Positions 48,891-58,829 of a stretch of 64,000 bases of DNA are shown here, in pieces. Within the stretch, counting starts at the first letter, position 1. Every line of letters begins with the position of its first letter. The translations under genes were made by a program, and so were the position numbers. Location of the stretch: the NCBI RefSeq assembly GCF_025399795.1, contig NZ_JAODTZ010000049.1, forward strand, positions 22,163 to 86,162, in the 5' to 3' direction. This DNA comes from Streptomyces rhizosphaerihabitans (lineage in GTDB: Bacteria > Actinomycetota > Actinomycetes > Streptomycetales > Streptomycetaceae). The notes beneath the pieces are model-generated. The model ran no database searches and had not been told where the DNA came from. It saw only the letters and a program-made list of their open reading frames with translations.

Positions 48891-50846
48891 ATGCCGATAC
48901 CAGTGCGCCGCACGCGCTTCATGACCTGGAGATCGCTCGCGACGGCGGCCGTTGCCGCCCTGATGGCCGCCTTCCTCGCCCCGGTCGCCGCACACGGCGC
49001 CCCGCGGGAGAGCGCCCCGGTCTATTCGTACGAGAACGCGATCCGTGAGTCCGTCTGGGTCGACACCGGCCTCGACGGCGACAGCGACGGGAAGAACGAC
49101 CGCGTCGCCGTCGACATCGTCCGGCCCCGCGAACTCGCCCGGCAGGGCCGCAAGATCCCCGTGATCATGGACGCGAGCCCGTACTACTCCTGCTGCGGGC
49201 GCGGCAACGAGAGCCAGAAGAAGACGTACGACGCGAACGGCCACGTCGTCCAGATGCCGCTGTTCTACGACAACTACTTCGTGCCGCGCGGCTACGCCTT
49301 CGTCGGCGTCGACCTCGCCGGCACCAACCGCTCCGACGGCTGCGTCGACGTGGGCGGCCGCTCCGACATCCAGTCCGCCAAGGCGGTCGTCGACTGGCTG
49401 AACGGCCGTGCCAAGGGCTACACCACCCGCACCGGCGCCGCGACGGCCAGGGCCGGCTGGACCAACGGCAGGACCGGCATGATCGGCAAGAGCTGGGACG
49501 GCACCATCGCCAACGGCGTAGCCGCCACTGGCGTCAAGGGTCTGAAGACCATCGTGCCGATCAGTGCCATCTCCTCCTGGTACGACTACTACTTCGCCAA
49601 GGGCGCCCCGCTCTACGACTCCGGCCCCGACTGGCTCTCCGACTACGTCGACAGCCCCGACGCCCGCACCAAGTGCGCGGCCGCCCAGCGGAAGCTGGTC
49701 GACGAGGCGCCGCGCACCGGCGACTGGACGTCGCTGTGGACCGAGCGCGACTACGTCAAGGACGCCGGGAAGGTGAAGGCCAGCGTCTTCCTCGTCCACG
49801 GCATGCAGGACCTCAACGTCCGCACCAAGAACTTCGGCCAGTGGTGGGACGCGCTCTCCAAGCACGGTGTCGAGCGCAAGATCTGGCTCTCCCAGACCGG
49901 TCATGTCGACCCCTTCGACTTCCGCCGCGCCGCCTGGGTCGACACCCTGCACCGCTGGTTCGACCACGAACTCCTCGGCTACGACAACGGCATCGACCAC
50001 GAGCCCATGGCCGACATCGAACGCCACCCCGACCAGTGGGCCACCTCGGCGGTCTGGCCGCCCCGCACCACCAGTACCACGACCCTGCGTCCGGGCACCG
50101 GCGCGCAGCCGGGCGTCGGCATCCTCGGACTCCACGGCAGGTCCGGAACCGAGACCTTCACCGACGACCCGCGGCTGAGCGAGACCGACTGGGCCGCGCA
50201 CATCGACCGGCCGACCCCCGACAAGGCCGGCTTCGCCACCGGACCGCTCACCCACGACCTGCGGCTCTCCGGCTCCTCCAAGGTGACCGTCACCGCCACG
50301 CCGACCACCTCGACGGCCCATCTCTCGGCCGTACTCGTCGACCTCGGTCCGGACACCATCCGCGACTACGCCGGCTCCGGCGAGGGCATCGCCACACTCA
50401 CCGACCGCACCTGCTGGGGCGCGAGCACGGCCGGCGACAGCTCCTGCTACAAGGTGGCCGAGGCGGCCAGGACCGACGTCGGTTACACGGTCCTCAGCCG
50501 CGGCTGGGCCGACCTCGGCAACCACGCCTCGGACCAGGGCGTGCCGCTCACTCCGGGCACGGCGTACACCATCACGCTGGACCTGGCGGCCACCGACCAC
50601 GTCGTCCCGAAGGGCCACCGGCTCGCGCTGATCGTCGCGGGCACCGACAAGGATCTCATCGACCCTCCCTCCACCACGCCGACCCTGACCCTCGACCTGT
50701 CCCGCACCTCGGCCCGTGTCCCCCTGGTGGGCGGAGCCGAAGCGTTCTCGCGGGCGACGGCGGGTTCCACGGCGGCCCCGGCCACGTCCGTCCTCGACGG
50801 AGTACGCGACCCCCGCACCACGCGCGTCCCGGGGGAAAGCCGCTGA
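48891..50846 (+). CDS. Secreted Xaa-Pro dipeptidyl-peptidase (S15 family)
   Basis: 651 aa. Signal peptide 1-37 (LATAAVAALMAAFLAPVAAHG). An alpha/beta-hydrolase core carries the nucleophile S201 in GMIGKSWDGTIANG, an acid near VFLVHGMQDLNV, and the catalytic His in LSQTGHVDPFDF. The C-terminal 220 residues are the jelly-roll domain of S15 enzymes. It removes Xaa-Pro dipeptides from exported peptides. A TTGACC hexamer lies about 23 bp upstream of ATG 48891. It is divergent from the M1 peptidase, so the two exopeptidases share an upstream region of 183 bp. Confidence 0.9.
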   Translation: MPIPVRRTRFMTWRSLATAAVAALMAAFLAPVAAHGAPRESAPVYSYENAIRESVWVDTGLDGDSDGKNDRVAVDIVRPRELARQGRKIPVIMDASPYYSCCGRGNESQKKTYDANGHVVQMPLFYDNYFVPRGYAFVGVDLAGTNRSDGCVDVGGRSDIQSAKAVVDWLNGRAKGYTTRTGAATARAGWTNGRTGMIGKSWDGTIANGVAATGVKGLKTIVPISAISSWYDYYFAKGAPLYDSGPDWLSDYVDSPDARTKCAAAQRKLVDEAPRTGDWTSLWTERDYVKDAGKVKASVFLVHGMQDLNVRTKNFGQWWDALSKHGVERKIWLSQTGHVDPFDFRRAAWVDTLHRWFDHELLGYDNGIDHEPMADIERHPDQWATSAVWPPRTTSTTTLRPGTGAQPGVGILGLHGRSGTETFTDDPRLSETDWAAHIDRPTPDKAGFATGPLTHDLRLSGSSKVTVTATPTTSTAHLSAVLVDLGPDTIRDYAGSGEGIATLTDRTCWGASTAGDSSCYKVAEAARTDVGYTVLSRGWADLGNHASDQGVPLTPGTAYTITLDLAATDHVVPKGHRLALIVAGTDKDLIDPPSTTPTLTLDLSRTSARVPLVGGAEAFSRATAGSTAAPATSVLDGVRDPRTTRVPGESR

Positions 50847-50912
50847 CCGGAGAGCCTCAGACCGGAGAGTCTCCGATCGGGGGGCCACCGGAGATCCGCT
50901 GAGCCCCTTCGA

Positions 50913-51875
50913 TCAGACGGAGGCGGTCGGACCGGCGAGTTCGGCCGCCTCCCGCGCGCAACCCCACGCCACGGTGACGCCGGCACCCCCGTGCCCGTAG
51001 TTGTGCACCAACACCCTTCCGTCCGGCAGGACTTCGCGTTCCAGCCGGACCGTGTCGCGCACCGGCCGCAGCCCCACCCGATGGCCGAGCACGCGCGCCC
51101 CGGCGATCTGGGGGCGCAGTGCCGCGCACCGCCCGACGATCTCCGCCGCCACCTTCGGGTCGGGGACCTGCGACCAGTCGTCGTCGTCCGTGGTGCCGCC
51201 CAGGACCAGCCGGTCCGGCTGCGGGAAGACATACGTGGTCGTCCCCGCCGCCGGATCCGTCGAGACGAGCCACTCATGGATTCCGGGGTTCTCGACGAGC
51301 ACGAGCTGCCCGCGCACAGGCCGTACGGCCGGATCCGGCACGAGGTCGCGGGCGCCGAGGCCCGAGCAGTTCACGACGACCGGCGCGTCCGGCTCCGCGA
51401 GGTCCGTCACCGTACGCTCCTCGACCGTCCCGCCCGCCCGCAGGAACCGCTCACGCAGATGGCGCAGATGCGCGGGCATGTCGATCAACGGCAGCCGCGC
51501 CCGCAACGCGGTCCCCGGATACTCCCTGGCCGTCGCCGCGCGAAGTCCGGGCACCCGGGCCGCCCACGACCCCAGCTCGTCCAGCCGCGTCTCGCCCATG
51601 ACCCCCTCGACCAGGCGTACGCCACTCTCCTCGGGCCGCGACGCCAACTCCTCGTACACGGAGAGGGACACGAGCGCCCACGCGCGGGCGAGCGCCTTCG
51701 GCTCGATGCGGTACGGCCACCACAGCGCCCCCGCAACCGCCGAGGTGGTCCGCTCGGCGGGCTCCCGCGTCCACACCCGGACCCGCCTGCCGGCCTCGGC
51801 CAGCACCACGGCCGTCGTCAGGCCGACGACTCCGCTGCCGACCACGATCACATCGCTGCCCCCGGGCTTCTCCAT
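50913..51875 (-). CDS. D-amino-acid oxidase-like FAD enzyme
   Basis: 320 aa. N-terminal FAD-binding VIVVGSGVVGLTTAVVLAEA (GxGxxG), then SAVAGALWWPYR, the DAAO active-site segment. The C-terminal GHRVGLRPVRDTVRLE and HNYGHGGAGVTVAWG blocks are characteristic of D-amino-acid and D-aspartate oxidases. It oxidises a D-amino acid to the keto acid with H2O2 and ammonia. ATG 51875 is 66 bp from the divergent 51942 gene. It converges with the S15 gene, leaving 66 bp between stops. Confidence 0.92.
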   Translation of the reverse strand: MEKPGGSDVIVVGSGVVGLTTAVVLAEAGRRVRVWTREPAERTTSAVAGALWWPYRIEPKALARAWALVSLSVYEELASRPEESGVRLVEGVMGETRLDELGSWAARVPGLRAATAREYPGTALRARLPLIDMPAHLRHLRERFLRAGGTVEERTVTDLAEPDAPVVVNCSGLGARDLVPDPAVRPVRGQLVLVENPGIHEWLVSTDPAAGTTTYVFPQPDRLVLGGTTDDDDWSQVPDPKVAAEIVGRCAALRPQIAGARVLGHRVGLRPVRDTVRLEREVLPDGRVLVHNYGHGGAGVTVAWGCAREAAELAGPTASV

Positions 51876-51941
51876 GCCGGGACGTTAGCGGAATATGTCA
51901 TGCCGTGGTCGTGTCACTCTCCGTCCGGGGATACTCACACT

Positions 51942-52970
51942 ATGTCTGCCGAGTACGCCACGTTCGGCCTGGCACCGGCGATGCGTGCCGGTGGAATCCT
52001 CGCCAACGGTGACTACCAAGTGCACCGGGACTTCCTCGACTTCATCGTCGACGGACGCCCGCTGCTGTTCCAGCTCTCCGATCTCGACGCGGTGTCCCCG
52101 CTCGCCTCCGACGTACCGCCCGCGATCTTCACCGCGCAGGTGCGCTGCCTTCTCCTGGAGGCCGACGCCCCGCTCGACGGGGGCAGATACGTCATCTACG
52201 GCTGTCCCGAGTGCGAGAGCATCGAGTGCGGTGCCGTCACCGCGCTGATCGAGAGGGACGGCGACGACTACGTCTGGCGGGACTTCGCCTGGCAGACCGG
52301 TGAGCGGGCCGACGTGGAACGCAACGGCTACCACGGCACAGGGCCCTTCCGCTTCCACGGCCCCGAATACCGCAGCGCGCTGAACTCCCTGCTCGACGGC
52401 GACGCGGGCTCCCGCCGCCGCGTCCTGCTGATCGGAGCCCGGGGCGCCCTCCTCGCGAAGCCGGCCGCCGCCCTGCGCGCCGTCGGTATCGGCGCCGACG
52501 TCGCCCGCGACGCCGCGGAGGTCGCGGGGGTCGCGGCGGGTGAACTGCGCACCTACGGCGCGGTGGTGTTCGGCCGGGCCGTCCCCGAGGTGGAACGGGC
52601 GGCCGTAAGGGAGTCGTTCCGCGGCGCGGGCGTCGACGTCGCCCATGTCGAGGGCCTCGCCCCCATCGTTCCGCTGCTGGTCGCGCAGATCGAGCACGCC
52701 CTGGACCGCAGCCCCCAGGAGCTGCGCCGGCTCACCCGCCTGGTCGCCGCCGACGACGAGGCCGGAGTCGAGATCACCTCCACCTGCCGGGTCCGGCTGA
52801 CCGCCTACCGCCTGGACCGCCTCTCGCGCACGCACGCGCACGACGTGTTCGACGGAACCCTGGAGCCCGGCCACCACCGGATCCCGCTGGCGGCCAGGGC
52901 GGTGAAGGGAGAGTCGTTCATCGTGGCCCGGACATCCGGGAGCGTGCTGGTGGCGGCGATGCCGCACTGA
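51942..52970 (+). CDS. Hypothetical protein, 342 aa
   Basis: 342 aa, not assigned with confidence. The first 150 residues contain a small Cys-containing part (YVIYGCPECESIECGAVTAL) with three Cys in a row of eleven residues, a possible metal site. Residues 165-240 look like a Rossmann-type alpha/beta unit (RRVLLIGARGALLAKPAAAL then GAVVFGRAVPEVE), which is why relatives are sometimes called oxidoreductases. The last 70 residues are beta-rich. ATG 51942 has no ribosome binding site, and it is divergent from the DAAO-like gene by 66 bp, so it may be leaderless. Confidence 0.6.
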   Translation: MSAEYATFGLAPAMRAGGILANGDYQVHRDFLDFIVDGRPLLFQLSDLDAVSPLASDVPPAIFTAQVRCLLLEADAPLDGGRYVIYGCPECESIECGAVTALIERDGDDYVWRDFAWQTGERADVERNGYHGTGPFRFHGPEYRSALNSLLDGDAGSRRRVLLIGARGALLAKPAAALRAVGIGADVARDAAEVAGVAAGELRTYGAVVFGRAVPEVERAAVRESFRGAGVDVAHVEGLAPIVPLLVAQIEHALDRSPQELRRLTRLVAADDEAGVEITSTCRVRLTAYRLDRLSRTHAHDVFDGTLEPGHHRIPLAARAVKGESFIVARTSGSVLVAAMPH

Positions 52971-53431
52971 ACGACGAACCGACGAACCGGCGGTCCGGCG
53001 AGCGGCGGTTCCGACAGTCCGGCAACCGGTTGGCACGGTGGTCGCGTGAGCAGCGGGCCCGGCTCTCCGGCAAGCCGCGGGCCCGGTACCGGGGGAGCGG
53101 ATGTCATGGCTGGCCGAGGGCCAACGGGATCGGCCGTCCGGCACTCCGTGGGCCTGGTTCCTGGGGGAGTGTTCCAGGGGAGTGACACGCCCGGCGGTCC
53201 GAGGGGGCGGGCCGGTGGTCAGTGGATCGGGGCCTGGCGGTCGGGGGGCTGTGGGCTTGGTGGTCGGTGGATCGGGGGCCTGGTGGTCGGGGATCCGTGG
53301 CCTTGATGGTCGGTGGATCGGCGGGACCGGCGGTCGGGGGAGCCGGGGACAACCCGGCGGTCGAGGGTGCGGCGGGCCCCGGGGATCGGCGGCGCGGGGT
53401 GACCCGGCGGGCCGTTAAAATCGGCTCCCTG
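52971..53431. repeat. Gene-free stretch with three degenerate 45-bp repeats
   Basis: GGTGGTCRGTGGATCGG-type units begin at 53214, 53259 and 53305. The 461-bp gap contains no convincing gene; the ABC-F start at 53432 follows GTTAAAAT at 53414, a possible -10 region. Confidence 0.5.
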
Positions 53432-55072
53432 ATGACTGCCACTCTCGTCGCCAAGAATCTCACCGCCGGACACGGCGACCGCGCGCTCTTCGCCGGACTC
53501 GACCTCGTCGTCGCCCCCGGCGACGTGATCGGACTCGTCGGCGCCAACGGCGCGGGCAAGTCCACGCTGCTGCGGCTGCTCGCCGGCCTCCTCGCTCCGG
53601 AGGAGGGCGAGCTGCGGCTCTCGCCGCCGTCCGCGACCGTCGGGCACCTGCCCCAGGAGCCGGAGCGCCGGGAGGGCGAGACCGTACGGGACTTCCTCGC
53701 ACGCCGTACAGGTGTCGACGAGGCCCAGCGGATCATGGACGAGGCGACGCAGGCCCTCGTCGACGGAGCGCCGGGCGCGGACGACGCGTACGCGAACAGC
53801 CTGGAGCGCTGGCTCGACCTCGGCGGCGCCGACCTCGACGAGCGTGCCGAGGAGGTCGCCGACTCCCTGGGGCTCGGCGTCGGACTCGACCAGCTGATGA
53901 CGTCCCTGTCCGGCGGCCAGGCGGCCCGCGCCGGACTCGCCTCCCTGCTCCTCTCCCGCTACGACGTCTTCCTGCTCGACGAGCCGACCAACGACCTCGA
54001 CCTGGACGGTCTGGAGCGCCTCGAGCGCTTCGTCTCCGGTCTGCGCGCCGGGACCGTCGTCGTCAGCCACGACCGCGAGTTCCTCACCCGCACGGTCACC
54101 AAGGTCCTCGAACTCGACCTCGTGCAGCAGCAGATCACGCTGTACGGCGGTGGCTACGAGGCCTATCTCGAAGAGCGCGACACGGCCCGCAGACACGCCC
54201 GCGACGACTTCGAGGAGTACGCCGACAAGCGGTCCGCACTCGAAGGCCGGGCCCAGATGCAGCGGGGCTGGATGGACAAGGGCGTCAAGAACGCGCGGCG
54301 CAAGGCGAACAACGACAACGACAAGATCGGCCGCAAGTTCCGCAGCGAGGCCAGCGAGAAGCAGGCCTCGAAGGCCCGGCAGACGCAGCGCATGATCGAG
54401 CGGCTGGACGTCGTCGAGGAGCCGCGCAAGGAGTGGGAGCTGCGCATGGAGATCGCGGCGGCCCCGCGATCGGGCGCGGTCGTCGCCACTCTGCGGGACG
54501 CGGAGGTGCTGCGCGGTGGCTTCACCTTCGGTCCGGCGACCCTCCAGATCGACTGGGCGGACCGGGTGGCCGTCACCGGCGCGAACGGCGCCGGCAAGTC
54601 GACCCTGCTGGGCGCGCTGCTCGGCCGGGTCCCGCTGTCCGCCGGGCACGCCACCCTCGGTTCCGGCGTGATCGTCGGCGAGGTCGACCAGGCCCGCAAG
54701 CTCTTCCACGGCCCCGAGTCACTGATGGACGCGTTCGGCGCGGCCGTCCCGGACACGGAACCCGCCGAGGTCCGCACCCTGCTGGCCAAGTTCGGCCTGA
54801 AGGCGGACCACGTCCTGCGCCCGGCGGCCACCCTCTCCCCGGGAGAACGCACCCGCTCCGCGCTGGCTCTCCTCCAGGGCCGGGGCGTCAACCTGCTGGT
54901 CCTGGACGAGCCGACCAACCACCTCGACCTCCAGGCCATCGAGCAGCTGGAATCGGCCCTGGACTCCTACGAGGGCACGCTTCTGCTGGTCACCCACGAC
55001 CGTCGCATGCTGGACGCGGTCCGCACGACCCGCCGCCTGGAAGTGGCGGACGGCAAGGTGACAGAGCGCTGA
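53432..55072 (+). CDS. ABC-F family ATPase
   Basis: 546 aa. Walker A motifs GANGAGKST occur twice (domain 1 near residue 38, domain 2 near 390), signatures are LSGGQAARAGLA and LSPGERTRSALA, and Walker B/LDEPTNDLDL and LDEPTNHLDL follow. The linker DKRSALEGRAQMQRGWMDKG is charged. No membrane helices. Ribosome-associated translation factor or drug-protection ATPase. It differs from the first ABC-F protein at 16930-18564, as the second signature has SPGE rather than SGGE. It ends at a perfect 17-bp-stem terminator. Confidence 0.9.
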   Translation: MTATLVAKNLTAGHGDRALFAGLDLVVAPGDVIGLVGANGAGKSTLLRLLAGLLAPEEGELRLSPPSATVGHLPQEPERREGETVRDFLARRTGVDEAQRIMDEATQALVDGAPGADDAYANSLERWLDLGGADLDERAEEVADSLGLGVGLDQLMTSLSGGQAARAGLASLLLSRYDVFLLDEPTNDLDLDGLERLERFVSGLRAGTVVVSHDREFLTRTVTKVLELDLVQQQITLYGGGYEAYLEERDTARRHARDDFEEYADKRSALEGRAQMQRGWMDKGVKNARRKANNDNDKIGRKFRSEASEKQASKARQTQRMIERLDVVEEPRKEWELRMEIAAAPRSGAVVATLRDAEVLRGGFTFGPATLQIDWADRVAVTGANGAGKSTLLGALLGRVPLSAGHATLGSGVIVGEVDQARKLFHGPESLMDAFGAAVPDTEPAEVRTLLAKFGLKADHVLRPAATLSPGERTRSALALLQGRGVNLLVLDEPTNHLDLQAIEQLESALDSYEGTLLLVTHDRRMLDAVRTTRRLEVADGKVTER

Positions 55073-55080
55073 GACGAACC

Positions 55081-55120
55081 GCGAAGGGGCGGCTGCCGTT
55101 GCGGGCAGCCGCCCCTTCGC
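55081..55120 (+). terminator. Perfect 17-bp-stem terminator after the ABC-F gene
   Basis: GCGAAGGGGCGGCTGCC (55081-55097) pairs without mismatch with GGCAGCCGCCCCTTCGC (55104-55120), loop GTTGCG. It begins 9 bp after the TGA. Confidence 0.8.
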
Positions 55121-55177
55121 GGGCTTTCGGCGAGGTCGGCGCCGCCTCCGTGGGCTCGCCCGAGGAGCGGCACCACC

Positions 55178-55290
55178 GCAAGCTTTCACCGAGGGCAGTC
55201 GCTCCCATGGGCTCTCACCGAGGGCAGCCGCTTCCGCAAGCTTTCAGAGAGGGCAGCCGCTCCCGTCGGCTTTCGCCGAGGGGAGCGACC
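55178..55290. repeat. About four degenerate 30-bp tandem repeats after the ABC-F terminator
   Basis: GCTTTCACCGAGGGCAGTCG and close variants recur roughly every 30 bp up to the end of the tex gene. No coding function. Confidence 0.5.
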
Positions 55291-55299
55291 CCTGCTGTG

Positions 55300-57696
55300 T
55301 CAGCCCCGGCCGCCCCGCTTGGGGTCCGTCAGACCCGCGCGCCGCAGCGCGTCCGCCATGGCGCTGTTCGCCGGCGGTGGAGCCTGCCGGGAGCCGCCCC
55401 CGGCGCCACCGCCCGCGCCCGCACCGCCGCCGCGGCCCTGTCGCTGCTGGCCACGCTGCTGAGGCGGCCGCCCGCCCCGCTGGGGACGACCGCCGGCCTC
55501 GGCCTCCGGGGCCGCCGCCTCGTCGTCCAGCCGGAGCGTCAGCGAGATCCGCTTGCGCGGGATGTCGATCTCCAGGACCTTCACCTTGACGATGTCGCCG
55601 GACTTCACGACGTCCCGCGGGTCCTTGACGAAGGTCTTGGACATCGCGGAGACGTGCACGAGCCCGTCCTGGTGCACGCCGATGTCCACGAAGGCGCCGA
55701 ACGCGGCCACGTTCGTGACGACCCCCTCCAGGACCATCCCGGACACCACGTCGGAGATCTTCTCCACTCCGTCCTTGAAGGTGGCCGTCTTGAAGGCGGG
55801 CCGCGGGTCGCGTCCCGGCTTCTCCAGCTCACGGAGGATGTCCGTGACGGTCGGCAGACCGAAGGTCTCGTCGACGAAGTCGGTCGGCTTCAGCGAGCGC
55901 AGCACACTCGTGTTGCCGACCAGCGACGCGACCTCGCTGCCCGCCGTCTTCACCATCCGCCGCACCACGGGGTACGCCTCGGGGTGCACGCTGGACGCGT
56001 CCAGCGGGTCGCTGCCGCCCCGGATCCGCAGGAAGCCCGCGCACTGCTCGTACGCCTTGGGGCCGAGCCGGGCCACAGCTTTGAGAGCCGTACGGGAGGT
56101 GAAGGGGCCGTTGGCGTCGCGGTGCGCCACGATGTTCTCCGCGAGCCCTGAGGTGATGCCGGAGACCCGGGCCAGCAGCGGGGCGGAGGCGGTGTTCACG
56201 TCCACGCCCACGCCGTTCACACAGTCCTCGACCACCGCGTCCAGCGAGCGGGACAGCTTCACCTCGGACAGGTCGTGCTGGTACTGCCCGACACCGATCG
56301 ACTTCGGGTCGATCTTCACCAGCTCGGCCAGCGGGTCCTGGAGCCGGCGCGCGATGGAGACGGCGCCGCGCAGCGACACGTCCATGTCGGGCAGTTCCTG
56401 GGAGGCGAACGCGGACGCCGAGTACACCGACGCGCCCGCCTCCGACACCATCACCTTGGTGAGGTTCAGCTCCGGGTGCTTGGTGATGAGCTCACCGGCG
56501 AGCTTGTCGGTCTCGCGCGAGGCGGTGCCGTTGCCGATCGCGATCAGGTCGACCGCGTGCTCCTTGGAGAGCCGGGCGAGCTTGGCGATGGCCTCGTCCC
56601 ACTTGTTGGCCGGGACGTGCGGGTAGATCACGTCCGTGGCGACGACCTTGCCGGTCGCGTCGACGACGGCGACCTTCACACCCGTACGGAAACCGGGGTC
56701 CAGGCCCAGTGTCGCGCGCGTGCCCGCGGGGGCGGCGAGCAGCAGGTCCCGCAGGTTCGCCGCGAAGACGTTCACCGCCTCGTCCTCGGCGGCGGTGCGC
56801 AGCCTCAGGCGCATGTCGATGCCGAGGTGCACGAGAATGCGGGTGCGCCAGGCCCAACGGGCGGTGTCCGTGAGCCACTTGTCGCCGGGGCGGCCGCGGT
56901 CGGCGATCCCGAAGCGGTGGGCGACGATCCCCTCGTACGACGAAGGCCCCTCGGTGGGCTCCTCCGGCTCCAGGACGAGATCGAGGACGTCCTCCTTCTC
57001 GCCGCGCAGCATGGCGAGGATCCGGTGCGAGGGCAGCGCCTTGAAGGGCTCGGCGAAGTCGAAGTAGTCGGCGAACTTGGCGCCGGCCTCCTCCTTGCCC
57101 TCGCGCACCTTGGCGGCGAGCCGCCCGCGCACCCACATGCGCTCGCGCAGCTCGCCGATCAGGTCGGCGTCCTCGGAGAACCGCTCGGTGAGGATCGACC
57201 GGGCGCCGTCCAGGGCGGCCTGCGGGTCGGCGACGCCCTTGTCGGCGTCGACGAAGGCCGCCGCCGCGGCGAGCGGGTCGACCGACGGATCGCCGAGCAG
57301 GCCCTCGGCCAGCGGCTCGAGACCCGCCTCGCGCGCGATCTGCGCCTTGGTGCGCCGCTTGGGCTTGAAGGGCAGATAGATGTCCTCAAGGCGCGCCTTC
57401 GTCTCGGCGGCCCTGATCTGCGCCTCGAGCTCCGCACTGAGCTTGCCCTGCTCACGCACCGAGTCGAGGATCGCGGCCCGCCGGTCCTCCAGCTCCCGCA
57501 GATAGCGCAGCCGCTCCTCGAGGGTGCGCAGCTGCGCATCGTCGAGCATCTCGGTCGCTTCCTTGCGGTAGCGGGCGATGAAGGGCACCGTCGAACCGCC
57601 GTCGAGCAAGTCGACGGCGGCCTTGACCTGCCGCTCCCGTACGCCGAGTTCCTCGGCGATCCTGCCTTCGATGGACCCTACGAGGGGTGTCGTCAC
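55300..57696 (-). CDS. tex: Tex family RNA-binding transcription accessory protein
   Basis: 798 aa from GTG 57696, preceded by GAAGGCGG. Order of domains as in Tex: N-terminal HTH-like region (LVGSIEGRIAEELGVRERQV), YqgF/RNase H-like LGLDPGFRTGVKVAVVD, helix-hairpin-helix GVGVDVNTASAPLLARVSGI, and an S1 domain with GMVLEGVVTNVAAFGAFVDI near residue 640. The last 80 residues are Gly/Arg/Gln-rich and probably disordered and RNA-binding. Tex associates with RNA polymerase and nucleic acid. An earlier in-frame GTG at 57756 would add 20 residues unlike the family. Confidence 0.95.
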   Translation of the reverse strand: MTTPLVGSIEGRIAEELGVRERQVKAAVDLLDGGSTVPFIARYRKEATEMLDDAQLRTLEERLRYLRELEDRRAAILDSVREQGKLSAELEAQIRAAETKARLEDIYLPFKPKRRTKAQIAREAGLEPLAEGLLGDPSVDPLAAAAAFVDADKGVADPQAALDGARSILTERFSEDADLIGELRERMWVRGRLAAKVREGKEEAGAKFADYFDFAEPFKALPSHRILAMLRGEKEDVLDLVLEPEEPTEGPSSYEGIVAHRFGIADRGRPGDKWLTDTARWAWRTRILVHLGIDMRLRLRTAAEDEAVNVFAANLRDLLLAAPAGTRATLGLDPGFRTGVKVAVVDATGKVVATDVIYPHVPANKWDEAIAKLARLSKEHAVDLIAIGNGTASRETDKLAGELITKHPELNLTKVMVSEAGASVYSASAFASQELPDMDVSLRGAVSIARRLQDPLAELVKIDPKSIGVGQYQHDLSEVKLSRSLDAVVEDCVNGVGVDVNTASAPLLARVSGITSGLAENIVAHRDANGPFTSRTALKAVARLGPKAYEQCAGFLRIRGGSDPLDASSVHPEAYPVVRRMVKTAGSEVASLVGNTSVLRSLKPTDFVDETFGLPTVTDILRELEKPGRDPRPAFKTATFKDGVEKISDVVSGMVLEGVVTNVAAFGAFVDIGVHQDGLVHVSAMSKTFVKDPRDVVKSGDIVKVKVLEIDIPRKRISLTLRLDDEAAAPEAEAGGRPQRGGRPPQQRGQQRQGRGGGAGAGGGAGGGSRQAPPPANSAMADALRRAGLTDPKRGGRG

Positions 57697-57850
57697 GATC
57701 CCGTACCGCCTTCTCCACTGAGGTTGCGCGGCAATTGTGGCAGGTGACACCGACAACGGGGGCTCAGGGCGGCACTCGACCGGGTCGCGTGCCGCGGGAC
57801 GGGACCGTTTCGCGCTCCCGGCTCGCGGAGCCGGGAGCGGTCCGGACTCC

Positions 57851-58717
57851 TCAGTCCTTTCCGATCATTCCCTCCGGGAACGCGCCGGCGGCGAACGCCG
57901 TCATCAGCAGGCCCTTCGCGATCTCGGTGAGGCGCTCCACCCCGGCGGCGCCCAGGTGCTCGTAGGGGGCGCGGTCGAGGCGGTCCGTCCGGGTCTCGAT
58001 GTCCTGGCGCAGGGCCGTACCGGCCGGCGTCAGCTCGCCGTCCGCGTCGAGCAGCCCGCGCTCGCGCAGCCGCCCGGACGCCGCCTCCCAGTCCTGCCGG
58101 GACCAGCCGCGCGTGCCCAGTACCCACCGGGGGGCCATGCCCTTTCCGGTCGCGGTGTGGCTCACCAGGGCCTCCACCGGGTCGAGCTCCGCGTCGAGCA
58201 GCGCGGCGAGGTGACCGTCGCCGCGGTGCTCGCGCAGCAGGGTGGCGGCGTGCCAGAGCGCCAGGTGCGGTGCCTCGGGGACGGGGAGGTCCGCGTGCGC
58301 CGCGTACAGCGGGCGGGCGGTCGAGCCGCAGGCCTCGGCCGCGCGCAGGGCGAGCTCCGCGGCCTCGGCCACCTCCTTGGAGGCGATGACGTCCTCGCCG
58401 AGCAGCCGCCTGAGCGTCGCGTCCACCGCACGCACGCGTGCCGTGAGCACCGTCTCCGGAGAGGCCGTCCGCCAGACGGCGGGCACATGCTGGGCCACCA
58501 GTTCGTGCCGGAAGTTGAAGAACGTCGCCGTCACCGTGCCCGCGCCGACGGCGCCCATCGCGGCGGCCCGCACGGCGAAGTACGCGGTCCGGTCGTTCTC
58601 GATGCCGACCGCGGCCAGCTCACGGCCCAGATCGGGCGAGAAGTAGTGCGTCGAGTGCAGCGGGTTGAGGACGTTGTGGCAGCGCCGCCCGGCGCGCTCC
58701 GGCAGTTGGGGAGTCAT
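57851..58717 (-). CDS. SCO6745-family protein
   Basis: 288 aa from ATG 58717. It matches the SCO6745-type hypothetical family: CHNVLNPLHSTHYFSPDLGR at the start, YFAVRAAAMGAVGAGTVTAT, and a marked ALWHAATLLREHRGDGHLAA, then a winged-helix-like RGWSRQDWEAASGRLRERGL. These proteins are widespread in actinomycetes and lack a known activity. It is divergent from the GlxA-type gene, and a near-perfect palindrome (58729-58744) lies between them. 155 bp separate it from tex; no feature there. Confidence 0.85.
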   Translation of the reverse strand: MTPQLPERAGRRCHNVLNPLHSTHYFSPDLGRELAAVGIENDRTAYFAVRAAAMGAVGAGTVTATFFNFRHELVAQHVPAVWRTASPETVLTARVRAVDATLRRLLGEDVIASKEVAEAAELALRAAEACGSTARPLYAAHADLPVPEAPHLALWHAATLLREHRGDGHLAALLDAELDPVEALVSHTATGKGMAPRWVLGTRGWSRQDWEAASGRLRERGLLDADGELTPAGTALRQDIETRTDRLDRAPYEHLGAAGVERLTEIAKGLLMTAFAAGAFPEGMIGKD

Positions 58718-58728
58718 ACCCCGCACAT

Positions 58729-58744
58729 TACCGACTGGTTGGTA
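58729..58744. promoter_or_regulatory. TetR-type palindrome between the SCO6745-like and GlxA-like genes
   Basis: TACCGACTGGTTGGTA has 7-bp arms (TACCGAC and GTTGGTA, one mismatch) around TG. It lies 12 bp upstream of the SCO6745-like ATG, a position suited to repression. Confidence 0.45.
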
Positions 58745-58829
58745 TGCCGTGAACGGTGAGACCCGCGATGGCAGGAAAGGTGGGGTCCACGTCATTGCGG
58801 CCATGAGCACGCCGGTCGAGAATCGAGAC

